In this document: positions 56,491 to 64,000 of the stretch, one piece after another
Position numbering within the stretch: position 1 is the first letter of the stretch
Layout: every line of letters begins with the position of its first letter
Source: Breviolum minutum Mf 1.05b.01
Lineage: Eukaryota; Sar; Dinophyceae; Suessiales; Symbiodiniaceae
Reading direction: 5' to 3'
NCBI GenBank assembly: GCA_000507305.1
Contig: DF241088.1
Coordinates: 1 to 64,000, forward strand
DNA: 64,000 nucleotides
The notes under the pieces: generated by a model
What the model was told of the DNA's origin: nothing
Seen by the model: the letters and a program-made list of their open reading frames with translations, nothing else
The model's database searches: none
Program-made: the position numbers and the translations under genes

Positions 56491-57397
56491 GTTTGTGTCA
56501 TTCGTTCACAACCACTTATACAGCATCTAGGAGCGTTTTCTAAGGCCCTGGAACCACCGTGACCACCACCACAGTGCGTTCCTGTATCTACGAGATTGAA
56601 TACACCAGCAGCAAGGTGCGGGCGCTGCAGGGAGCAGGGACGCATCAATCACGTTGCCGGCGGTTGGTCGAAGAGCGCAGGAACTAGGGCCCATCGTTTT
56701 GCACGGGTATATAGGTCCAGCTGCTGGGAGTCTAATTTTTCTGAGCCACAGCCGTTATCAGATCAAGATCATCACCGTAATCTCCTAACTTTTTGAGCGC
56801 CGTTTCGATCTAGAACTTTTTCTTGACCTTCAAAGCTCTTGACTCTTGACGGAAAGCGGAAGTGTTTCCATCCATATCTAGAAAACCACGTGGGACTCCT
56901 TGGCTCTGGCTCAGAATTGGGGTTCGAGCTTGGGGCAACATTTTTGGGCATTGTTTTAGACTTATCTCCATGTCCAGGCGCCGGAGGAGATTAAGACCAT
57001 GATGGTCGAGCATCAGGAGTACGGGGAGGCCTTCCGCTTTACAGGTTGTGCGCCTTAGCCTCCGGACAAGTTGATGTGAGGGTGAAGCAGGGTGAAGTTG
57101 AGGGTTTTGGGGAAGGGGGTTGACCTGAAGTGGAGGATAAGAGGTTGCAAGAACTTGGAATTAATTGACGGCTGGAAAATATTTCCGGTCGTTTTGCTTG
57201 CTACCTTCCAACGCAAAAGTCTTAAATCCAGCGGGCTAAGTAAATTGGCTTGGGTTCGATTTTGGAGTACCCCCGCAGTCTCAGCCAGCAATCAATGTTT
57301 CATCCCCAAGTTGGTTTGCCATTCTCAGTCAGAGGTAACAGGTACTTGATTGCGCTATTGTATATATACAGTTCTATTGTAAGTATTGTATTGCATA

Positions 57398-57425
57398 CCC
57401 TGAGCCTCCAACATTACTTAATTAA
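57398..57425 (+). repeat. Left terminal inverted repeat
   Basis: Starts CCCTGAGCCTCCAACA and ends CTTAATTAA. It is followed by TTAATTAA-rich subterminal DNA to about 57,490. The flank is TTGCATA. Confidence 0.7.
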
Positions 57426-57616
57426 TAATTCTTGCTTAATTAAGGTTTTGCAATTTAAGTAGTATTTTTGCCCCTTAATTAAGCAATGTTTTTTAAGTAA
57501 CATTTTTCTCTTGGTGGTGTAATTTCCTTTTATAGATCTCCTCAAAGGAGACATATATTGCTGGATCTCCTGACAGGAAACATATATATAATATATTGAT
57601 ATATTGCTGGATCTCC

Positions 57617-58686
57617 TCAAAGGAGACNGGGATCATTCCACCCCTTGAGGTTGAACACATTTTTGTACATCTCCCAATCTCCCCTGATTTCACTCAGAAG
57701 ACCAAATATCTTCAAGGCATTGTTGGCATGTTTCTTCCTCCATGGGTGTGTAAAATCTAATCCTTGGTGATCTTTTGCAGGGAATGTGCCATGTGCAAGA
57801 ATTCGGAAAGACCAGGCCAGAACCTGAAAAATCGCATTCAAAGTGTTGTCTCCAGAATTCTTTTTCAAGGTGAGCTTCTTGTTGATCACCTTAGAAAGCA
57901 AAGCAGCTTTGGAATGAACAAAGAAAATAACATTGGAAGGCATTGGAAAATCTTGAAAAACTTGCTGCTAATTAAACAATCCAGGAACACAAAGAGGAAT
58001 CCTGAGCCTTTTGTACTTGTCCAAAGTTTGGCCAGGAAAGTTCAAAGAAATTACCACAATTGATTCAGACCGATCCCATTTCACTGGGCACCCATCTGCC
58101 CAAAGACCCAATGGCATGGTGGTAGAGGCCTCAAGTCTGAGCTCTGCTGTTTTTGTCAAAAAAGATCTCTGCTGCAGCTCTGACATCCCACTGATCTGGA
58201 ACAAGGATGCAATGTCCTGATTCCATTGGTGAATTGCAAACAAAATTTCATGTGGAAGTAGCACAACATCTTTTCCAAAGTCGCTGCATGAGTTTTTTGG
58301 TGAAGCACTGGCACTTCAATCTCATACAGTGGGGGCCATTTGCTATTCTTCAACAATTTCCTTCTCAAATCTCTTTGGCTGTTCTTGGAAACTGGAACAG
58401 CTAAATCTTCAGTGTTGCTTGCACCAGCTGCCACAGAATCTTCAAAAAGACTTGCAGCCCTTTGCGCACTAACCCCACCTGCCAAATACAAATCAGATAT
58501 GTTTTTCCTCAACCTTTTGGCAGGGGAGCTCTGGTCTCTCTCAGCAAGAAAAGTGTTTTTGGAATACATGAGGAATTTGGTGAAACTGTCTGAAAGTGAA
58601 AGGTCTTCAAGATTGAGCCTGACAAAGGAACAAAAAAGAGGCAGCTGTTGCAACACACAGAAATTCAAGCCAAAGAAACCAACCAC
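57617..58686 (-). pseudogene. LPHE / WADGCP / RGDW protein, dinoflagellate family
   Basis: An acceptor-like TTTGTCAG|G near 58,632 precedes RDQSSPAKRLRKNISDLYLA, then QRAASLFEDSVAAGA, NSQRDLRRKLLKNSKWPPLY, LLPHEILFAIHQW, PLGLWADGCPVKWDRSES, LRIPL and LAWSFRILA. RGDWEMYKNVFNLKGWND ends it. A one-base shift near 58,275 and an in-frame TAG at 57,968 break it. From memory this order of motifs is shared by a large family in symbiotic dinoflagellates without assigned function. The conserved Asp residues in WADG, KWDR and RGDW could build a metal site, but that is speculation. It is the ORF nearest the left TIR. The last codons meet an N at 57,628. Confidence 0.6.
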
Positions 58687-58929
58687 ACCACCTGGTCCTG
58701 CCTAAGGGTGGCCAGAGTCAGCAGGATTCAGGCCTCAGCCAAAGCAAACCCAAGCAATTGGCATGTGTGAGGCAGAGGTGAGGAAGCTTATCATTCCTAA
58801 GGCAGAAAATGCAAGCATTTTCCAGCAAAGTTCTGAAATGGTGTTGGAAGCAACACCTGGAAAGCTATTGTAGTTGCCACATGCAATGTAATTGGTTGCT
58901 ATACATATATGTGCAAGGCTTTGTGTGAA

Positions 58930-59397
58930 TTAGCTCTTCTCAGGGCTGCCAGCAAGCTCTTGCACTTCACATTCTTGACCTTCTTGCTGGCTGTCATCAG
59001 ACACAGGAGGATCTTCTGGTTCTAGCAAGACTTGGCTGTCTTCATTGGGATCCAATTCCCAATGGGCCACAGAAGCCTTGTCAACCTCTGCTAGCTCCAT
59101 TCCTTTCAGGTATCTCCTTCTCTTAGCTGGTGGTTCCATGCTTGCTTTCCTGGAGCAAGGACTTCCTGTGCCAAGTCTTTGAGCAAAAAACAGCCACTGT
59201 TCAAGTGGAACATTGTGCAACATGCAGTCAATGACATGTATATTCAAAATCTTCTTTGAGACACTACTGAAAGCAACTCTTTGAGACCTTACTCCAAGCA
59301 ATTCTGGTAGCACCTTTTTGAGACCCAAGCGCGGATCTGAGAGCAAAACTATCTGGTCAGTTGCCAGATAAAAGAAAAGGGCCTGCAAGCTGGACAC
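58930..59397 (-). CDS. Acidic protein segment with nuclear-signal-like patch
   Basis: 155 open codons reading SLQALFFYLATDQIVLLSDP, VSKKILNIHVIDCMLHNVPL, EPPAKRRRYLKGMELAE and an acidic tail (QVLLEPEDPPVSDDSQQEGQ). The RRRY patch after Pro-Ala-Lys suggests nuclear import. It starts about 13 bp after the stop of the 359-residue upstream ORF, with the palindrome ACTCCTCAGAGGAGT in between. It is probably a separate exon of the same transcript that continues at 58.63 kb. No family recognised. Confidence 0.5.
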   Translation of the reverse strand: MSSLQALFFYLATDQIVLLSDPRLGLKKVLPELLGVRSQRVAFSSVSKKILNIHVIDCMLHNVPLEQWLFFAQRLGTGSPCSRKASMEPPAKRRRYLKGMELAEVDKASVAHWELDPNEDSQVLLEPEDPPVSDDSQQEGQECEVQELAGSPEKS

Positions 59398-59409
59398 TCC
59401 TCAGAGGAG

Positions 59410-60489
59410 TCAAGAGGCTTTGGTGAACTCTTTCAGCAGGGAATGGATTCTCTGCTTCACAGCCTTGAGGCCATCTTGGTGCACCAACCCCTCAGACTTG
59501 TACTGCTCCAAGGTTTTGGTGTGATCCTTTACTTTGGTCACATCAGTTGAGGCATCCATGAAAAGGGCAGTATGCACTGCACCACGCAAGGCATCCATCC
59601 AAGCTTCGACTTGCTTCAAACCATCACTGATGTTTTTCTCCGCAGTGGCAACAGCTGGATTTTTGGCTGCTTGCAAATCTTTCAACAGACTCTGACAAAG
59701 ATGAAGTTCTTTGTCAAGCTTGGCCTTCATACTTTGAGCCACTTTGTTGATGTCTTCCAAAGCAACCATGTGAGGGTTTTCAACTTTGACACTGGATGTA
59801 CCAGCAGCATTTCCCAAAGCTTTCTGAACTTTGGATTGATCAATGCCATCCATCTGAATAGCCAATCGACTGCTGGAAGTGTCCACTTCATTTTCCTTGA
59901 CCCTCTCTGGCCTGAAGGCATAGAGGTACTTCACAAGCAGAGGCACTGAATGATCCTTCTGTGCAGGCTGCTCCTCTGAAGGAGTGACATGCTTTTTGGA
60001 TTCATCCAAAAAAGCATCCAACAGCTGCTTTCTTTCAGCCTCAGGTACCTGGAAGTACTCAAGTCCATTCAACTTGAAGATTTCGGCGACATTGTAGTAT
60101 CCAGTCTCCCATTCCTGAACAGAGCTCTTTATATTTTCACTTTTCTCCAAGTACTCAGTTGTCCAATTGAGATTCTTGATGCCTCCCATTTCTTGGTATT
60201 TCTTCACCAAGCCTTGCTTTTGATCATCAGTCAAGTGATGATAGTGAGATAGAAGAGCTTGAGCTTGGGTGCGATTCGAATCCTTGGGATTGGTGGCCTT
60301 GTACTTGAGACTAGTCACAAAAGAACTCATCTCTTTCCTATCTACCACTCTATCTGCATCCACAACATCTGGAGCAACAGCAACTGCCTTTGCTTTAGGT
60401 TTGGCAGCAGCCTTAGCAGCCTTTTTCTTAGCAGCAGCCTCCTTGTCCTTGGACTTGGAAATAGTAGGCTTAACCGGTTTGGGGGCCAT
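59410..60489 (-). CDS. Coiled-coil Lys/Ala-rich protein, 359 residues
   Basis: The ATG at 60,489 starts MAPKPVKPTISKSKDKEAAA, a Lys/Ala-rich basic N-terminus. A helical domain follows (SSFVTSLKYKATNPKDSN, LLSHYHHLTDDQKQGLVKKY, WTTEYLEKSENIKSSVQEW, then FKLNGLEYFQVPEAERKQLL). A central linker and a long coiled coil (about residues 240-350, including DINKVAQSMKAKLDKELHL) complete it. The TGA at 59,410 overlaps a palindrome. Dinoflagellate genomes, as I recall them, hold many such N-terminal domains of unknown role. It is intact here, unlike the downstream frame, and is the best-supported gene of the TIR unit. Confidence 0.65.
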   Translation of the reverse strand: MAPKPVKPTISKSKDKEAAAKKKAAKAAAKPKAKAVAVAPDVVDADRVVDRKEMSSFVTSLKYKATNPKDSNRTQAQALLSHYHHLTDDQKQGLVKKYQEMGGIKNLNWTTEYLEKSENIKSSVQEWETGYYNVAEIFKLNGLEYFQVPEAERKQLLDAFLDESKKHVTPSEEQPAQKDHSVPLLVKYLYAFRPERVKENEVDTSSSRLAIQMDGIDQSKVQKALGNAAGTSSVKVENPHMVALEDINKVAQSMKAKLDKELHLCQSLLKDLQAAKNPAVATAEKNISDGLKQVEAWMDALRGAVHTALFMDASTDVTKVKDHTKTLEQYKSEGLVHQDGLKAVKQRIHSLLKEFTKAS

Positions 60490-60805
60490 AGCTTTTTTTT
60501 CCAAATTGGCAATTTTGAACCACTCAAGGCTACATTGGATAAACAACTTATGCAGCTTTGAAACTTGTAGTCAATGGCATATCATTTGCAGGTTCTAAAG
60601 GTTCAACTTTCCTTGATTATGAATCAAACCAACATCAGTTACATTCAGAGAATGAATTGGACTTGGACTTGAAATTCAGAGAATGAATTGGACTTGCACT
60701 TGAAGTATAAAAGTCTGTAGTGAAAAGAAATCTTAGACTATCAAAGACTGCAACCCAAAGAAATCTATGGACTTTGGGTTCAAATTATTCCATTTCAGGC
60801 ACCTA

Positions 60806-60939
60806 AGGTGTTAAAAAAGTGTTAAAAAAAGCATTTTTTTAACAGTGTTAAAAAATGTACTTTAAAAGGAAAATACAATTCAAAACCGTTTTTTTAACAC
60901 TGTTAAAAAAATGCTTTTTTTAACACTTTTTTAACACCT
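60806..60939. repeat. Perfect 50-bp inverted repeat (hairpin)
   Basis: Arms 60,806-60,855 and 60,890-60,939 are exact reverse complements around a 34-nt loop. The arms are built from TTAAAAAA and GTGTT modules, with GCATTTTTTTAACAG in the middle. It lies between the ORFs at 60.49 and 61.72 kb inside the TIR unit. A transcript would form a long stem. It may be a foldback element or an mRNA-processing structure. Confidence 0.95.
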
Positions 60940-61722
60940 GTGCTTCTCCAGTGGTAACATTTGTACCTTCCAAAGGGCAGGACAGAGTCTCCAGAACCAG
61001 CCCATGACCAAGAAGAGGTTGTGACCTGAAGGATCATCAAACTCCTCTGAGGAGTGTATGGGAAAAAATCTAAAGCTAAATAAATTATCTGAGGGGTCCA
61101 TGGGAAAAAAACATCATGCTGAATAACTACTCTGAGGAGTCCATGGGGGGACGATTTGAAGTGACTCTGAGGAGTCCATGGGGAAAAAAATAAAGTGAAT
61201 GAGTTCACACATTTGAAACTGATATGCCAATCAATGCAGTCTCAATCTCAATCAATCTCAAAATGAGTTGTGAAGAAAAAGACTTATATTGGAAATGACC
61301 CCAACACTGACTGACTCAGCTTGGGGTGCCACACATCAAAGCTTGAAGTGGTCCAACCTCAGAATGCAACAAGTGGACAGTGCATGGATTGGCAAGTCCA
61401 AGAAATGCTGGAAGAAACAAAACAACTGATACACCTGATCAAATGAGAATATAATATTTGAATTCCGCAAATGAGTCTATAGGTAAATATAACTTGATCT
61501 CCTCGGAGGAGATGATTATATCTGAACTCCTCAAAGGAGTCTATAGATATTTATAACTTGATCTCCTCAAAGGAGATTATTATACATCTAAACTCCTCAA
61601 AGGAGTTATGTATGAAGCATGCAGAAGTGCAGGCATAGTGGTAATTGTTTTTGACACACATGCGGATTTGTCCTTTTGGAAGCTGGCTCTTTACCAAGCC
61701 TTGCTTTTGATGATAGTGAGAC

Positions 61723-62193
61723 TTACTTTGTCCAGTCTCTGCCTGGGTATACTTTGTCTTGGACCTTCTCAGTGACTGGCTTCAAATAATTGTTGGCAAA
61801 ATTTGGCATAGGGATGTCTGGCCCCTGCCACTCACCACGCATCTTCTTCTCGAAGATTCTCTCAGCCAATGCCTGTACCCTTTTCCATCCCTTATTCCTC
61901 TTTTTCCTAGAGGCCTGGATCAGGGCTAGATTCATGTCATCAGAAGCCATTGGATTTGTGGCATCAACAGCTGCACTACCAGATGCAGCACTTCCAGCTG
62001 CATCAAGCAGGACCTCTCCAGAGTCCAAGTCTTCGATCGCAATAGTTTCTCCAGCTGGGATGGCAAGCTTGGCCCTCTTCATAGGAGGTGGTCCATATGG
62101 TGTGGTCCATATGGTGCCACCTCTTGCAAGGCCTCCTCCATGTTCTCTTTCAGAAGGCTTTCCTCTACCTGGACCCACTCCTGTGGGCTCCAC
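61723..62193 (-). CDS. Small basic/acidic protein, probable second exon
   Basis: The open frame reads PYGPPPMKRAKLAIPAGETI, AIEDLDSGEVLLDAAGSAAS, MNLALIQASRKKRNKGWKRV and ALAERIFEKKMRGEWQGPD, and ends with TAG. The basic segments suggest nuclear or nucleic-acid binding. The upstream ORF at 62.27-62.85 kb runs toward it, with a stop-rich gap of about 70 bp that may be an intron, although I cannot fix its borders. Family unknown. Confidence 0.5.
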   Translation of the reverse strand: MEPTGVGPGRGKPSEREHGGGLARGGTIWTTPYGPPPMKRAKLAIPAGETIAIEDLDSGEVLLDAAGSAASGSAAVDATNPMASDDMNLALIQASRKKRNKGWKRVQALAERIFEKKMRGEWQGPDIPMPNFANNYLKPVTEKVQDKVYPGRDWTK

Positions 62194-62265
62194 TTTCTTC
62201 CCTCCGATAGTTTACCTCGAGCACATAGACGTGTGCCTGAATCTGCCCTGCCCATATAATAGAGT

Positions 62266-62846
62266 TTACAATATATGTTGATACACAAAGTCCTGTACGC
62301 AGAGGTCATTCTCCTCTGAGGAGTCTACCTCCTCTTTGACTGCAAGCTGTGCCGACTCTTTGGCACCAAAGGCGTTGAAAGGTGCTTGAGCTGCTTTTTC
62401 AGGATCTTGAGGAATTTCTTTCTCCTCTGGAGGAGCTGGGTGCCAGGTATCTTGTTGGGCCATCCTTTCATTTTCGACTTTAGCAGCAATTTGTGCCTGT
62501 CTTTCTTCGATGTCAGCAATAATCTTCTCCTTGAGCTCCTTTTGTTGCTGCTGATGTTTAACAGCGTCAAAAGTTGAGAAAATTCCAGAAATTTCAAGAG
62601 GCTGCTCCTGAACTTTGGCAACTTCAGCTTCTGGAGTCTCTTCAACTTCTGGAACTTTGTCAACTTCAGCAGGAGACTTGGATCCTGCAGCTTCAGTCTC
62701 AGTCTCATCTGCAGGAAGCACAGTCTCCTTTGCAGGAGGCACAGTCTCCTCTGCAGTCTTCTGTGCATCTCCTGTGCAGGAGGCACAGTCTCCTCTTCAT
62801 CGTCATGAAGAGGACTTGCAGCCATTGGAGGAACTTTCTCAGCCAT
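62266..62846 (-). CDS. Acidic Pro/Glu-rich protein, first exon, one frame break
   Basis: An ATG at 62,846 gives MAEKVPPMAASPLHDDEEET, then VPPAQ. The good frame continues as ETVPPAKETVLPADETETEA, VPEVEETPEAEVAKVQEQPL, a Gln/Lys helix (QQQQKELKEKIIADIEERQA) and EEVDSSEENDLCVQ. The two frames are out of register by one base inside a repeated GAGACTGTGCCTCCTGCA unit (about 62,720-62,795), so a slippage or sequencing indel is likely. It is a disordered, acidic, helical protein without a recognised domain. It is the ORF nearest the right TIR. Confidence 0.5.
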
Positions 62847-63898
62847 CTTCGAAAAAACCGAAGGTTCAGAGTCAGAGGCTGCAAATTTTGAGCTGTCAAG
62901 TTTGAGGCTGCAGAGTCACATGCAATTACATTATTGTTCAAATGAAATTCCCACATGTTAACTAAATACAGCAAAAAAGTACCAACCTTCATGAACTCTG
63001 TACTCCTCTGAAGGAGTGTGAACTCTCTACTCCTCTGAAGGAGTCTAAACTACACTGAGCTTTCTCCAGCTCCTCTAAAGTCTTCATGGGATCCCAGACA
63101 ATCTCCTCAAAGGAGAGCTCCTGAAGAAAACTGGTCCAACCAACCTGGCAGCAAGTGTGGAGTGGCAGTGGGATTCATGTTTGGGTTTTAATTGCAACTG
63201 ATTAGGTGTCAAAAAATTACTGGTGCTGTACTATTTACAAAAGTTTCTTGTATCCTACCATTCCACTTCTTCTTTCAAGACTTCTCCTAGTCCTACAACT
63301 ATAAGAACTTCCCCTTCACCAGAAAAATCCTTTTATAAATTTTTCTTTTACAAATTATTTTCCCTATATAGAAAACTCCTCTGAAGGAGTTTTCTGCAAC
63401 AAAAACTCTGGGGGAACCATTAGTAAACTATTAACCATCTTCCCTAGAGAGAAGTCAGGGTTGCATTGTTACAAAAAATGAATTTATTTGTATATTTCTC
63501 TTTGGTCTATATAGTTGCATGTTCCCAATACAGCACCCCACTTGTATGTGTGTCTGTGTCTGCAGGTGAACATTTGAAACAAGCTACTGCTAACAAACTA
63601 TCTTCTCCAGAGAAAAGATTTCAGGGTTGCATGCAATTGCAACATGGCCTCAATGATTCCATCCACATGAAAACATGCCAGGCATGCACACCTCTGCCAA
63701 GATCTCCACAGCTTTGGACATGCAGAGATCACCAATTTTTGTTGAAACACATGTTCTCCTCTAAAGAGATTTTGCTTGAAAAAAATACGCCTTATTTAAG
63801 CAATAATTCTGGAAATTATTAAGCCTTAATTAGCAATAATTATGCTTTAATTAAAGGGTAATTTTAAGGCATATTTATTGCTAATTAAGTAACATTGC
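62847..63898. other. Promoter-side non-coding end of the TIR unit
   Basis: Holds four palindrome copies, then AT-rich DNA and TTAATTA repeats from about 63,800. The short plus-strand frame 63,466-63,822 has no family. If the minus-strand genes are transcribed together, the promoter should lie here, but no core motif is recognisable. Confidence 0.45.
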
Positions 63899-63926
63899 TT
63901 AATTAAGGTGTGTTGGAGGCTCAGGG
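63899..63926 (-). repeat. Right terminal inverted repeat
   Basis: The reverse complement reads CCCTGAGCCTCCAACA, CAC, then CTTAATTAA. It matches the left end at 25 of 28 positions. The outside flank is GAGCGAGG, with no match to the left flank. Confidence 0.7.
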
Positions 63927-64000
63927 GAGCGAGGTGTATAGGAATTTCGTTTTAACAGGAGGCCGCCGGCTGCACACGACGGTGCCCAAGTACACCTCAA

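Larger units (their letters stand above)
57538..63390. repeat. Palindrome family (A)CTCCTC-N-GAGGAG(T)
   Basis: Copies start at 57,538; 57,613; 59,396; 61,041; 61,499; 61,526; 61,563; 61,593; 63,002; 63,029; 63,113 and 63,375, plus partial forms at 57,565, 61,129 and 61,164. Forms are CTCCTCAAAGGAG, ACTCCTCTGAGGAGT and ACTCCTCTGAAGGAGT. I saw none outside the TIR-bounded unit. One starts at the stop codon of the 59.41-60.49 kb gene. Confidence 0.85.
57398..63926 (-). mobile_element. Candidate TIR-bounded transposon, unknown family
   Basis: The 28-bp ends (57,398-57,425 and 63,899-63,926) match in inverted orientation at 25 of 28 positions: 16 identical bases CCCTGAGCCTCCAACA, three mismatches, then CTTAATTAA. 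An exact 18-bp subterminal string CCTTAATTAAGCAATGTT is also inverted (57,473-57,490 and 63,891-63,908). Homology stops outside the ends. Inside are minus-strand ORFs of unknown families, a 50-bp-arm hairpin and a private palindrome family. No target-site duplication is obvious, and no known transposase (DDE, YR, HUH) is recognised. Length is 6.53 kb. It may instead be a fragment of a larger repeat bounded by chance. Confidence 0.6.

Noticed and set aside
58156..58265. Continuation of the 58.69-kb ORF as a Cys-rich tail (RSVGCQSCSRDLF)
   Set aside because: The alternative frame gives the family-like LPHEI / WADGCP sequence, so the tail is an out-of-frame artefact after a one-base shift.
1..64000. 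tRNA, rRNA or snRNA genes
   Set aside because: No cloverleaf with A and B boxes, conserved rRNA core or snRNA motif was recognised by eye. A covariance-model scan would be needed to exclude them.

Overview
This window looks like nuclear DNA of a dinoflagellate, most likely of the Symbiodiniaceae/Suessiales type. The evidence is protein-level resemblance, from memory, to multicopy dinoflagellate families: a tyrosine recombinase with CARFGD, CHSAKAT and LTYARD motifs, a Cys-rich GCKKCRG/GCEQCRN C-terminus, and an LPHE / WADGCP / RGDW protein. The sparse coding, abundance of decayed retroelements, many tandem and inverted repeats, and assembly gaps sitting on repeats agree with this. No rRNA, tRNA, spliced-leader gene, bacterial-type operon or conserved housekeeping gene could be supported. 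Species cannot be fixed.

Layout. 0-10.2 kb: a motif cluster, a chain of broken minus-strand ORFs (2.7-4.8 kb), long non-coding DNA and a 0.7-kb direct duplication. 10.47-18.6 kb: a minus-strand non-LTR retrotransposon (ORF1, APE-type endonuclease, RNase H, reverse transcriptase) sandwiched between two arrays of one 31/33-bp satellite motif. 19-27.5 kb: minus-strand exons of dinoflagellate-type unknown gene families, studded with about 20 copies of a 14-bp palindromic motif (AGCC-N6-GGCT). 30.48-37.83 kb: a 7.3-kb tyrosine-recombinase retrotransposon with textbook split direct repeats (A1...B1-A2-B2) but an unusual gene order, recombinase first. 38-57 kb: mostly repeats, including a decayed methyltransferase-like ORF, a decayed reverse transcriptase, a roughly 0.89-kb tandem array and inverted copies of a microsatellite-bearing repeat. 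57.40-63.93 kb: a 6.5-kb unit bounded by 28-bp terminal inverted repeats. It carries four or five minus-strand ORFs of unknown families, a perfect 50-bp-arm hairpin and its own private palindrome family (CTCCTC-N-GAGGAG).

The retrotransposon genes are self-contained: gag-like and zinc-finger proteins package RNA, RT/RNase H copies it, and endonuclease or recombinase inserts it. Most copies here carry stops or frameshifts. The most promising undescribed system is the 57.4-63.9 kb TIR-bounded unit. It has the anatomy of a DNA transposon but no transposase I recognise. The 10.4-27.4 kb region has a comparable palindrome family, which suggests a related class of element.
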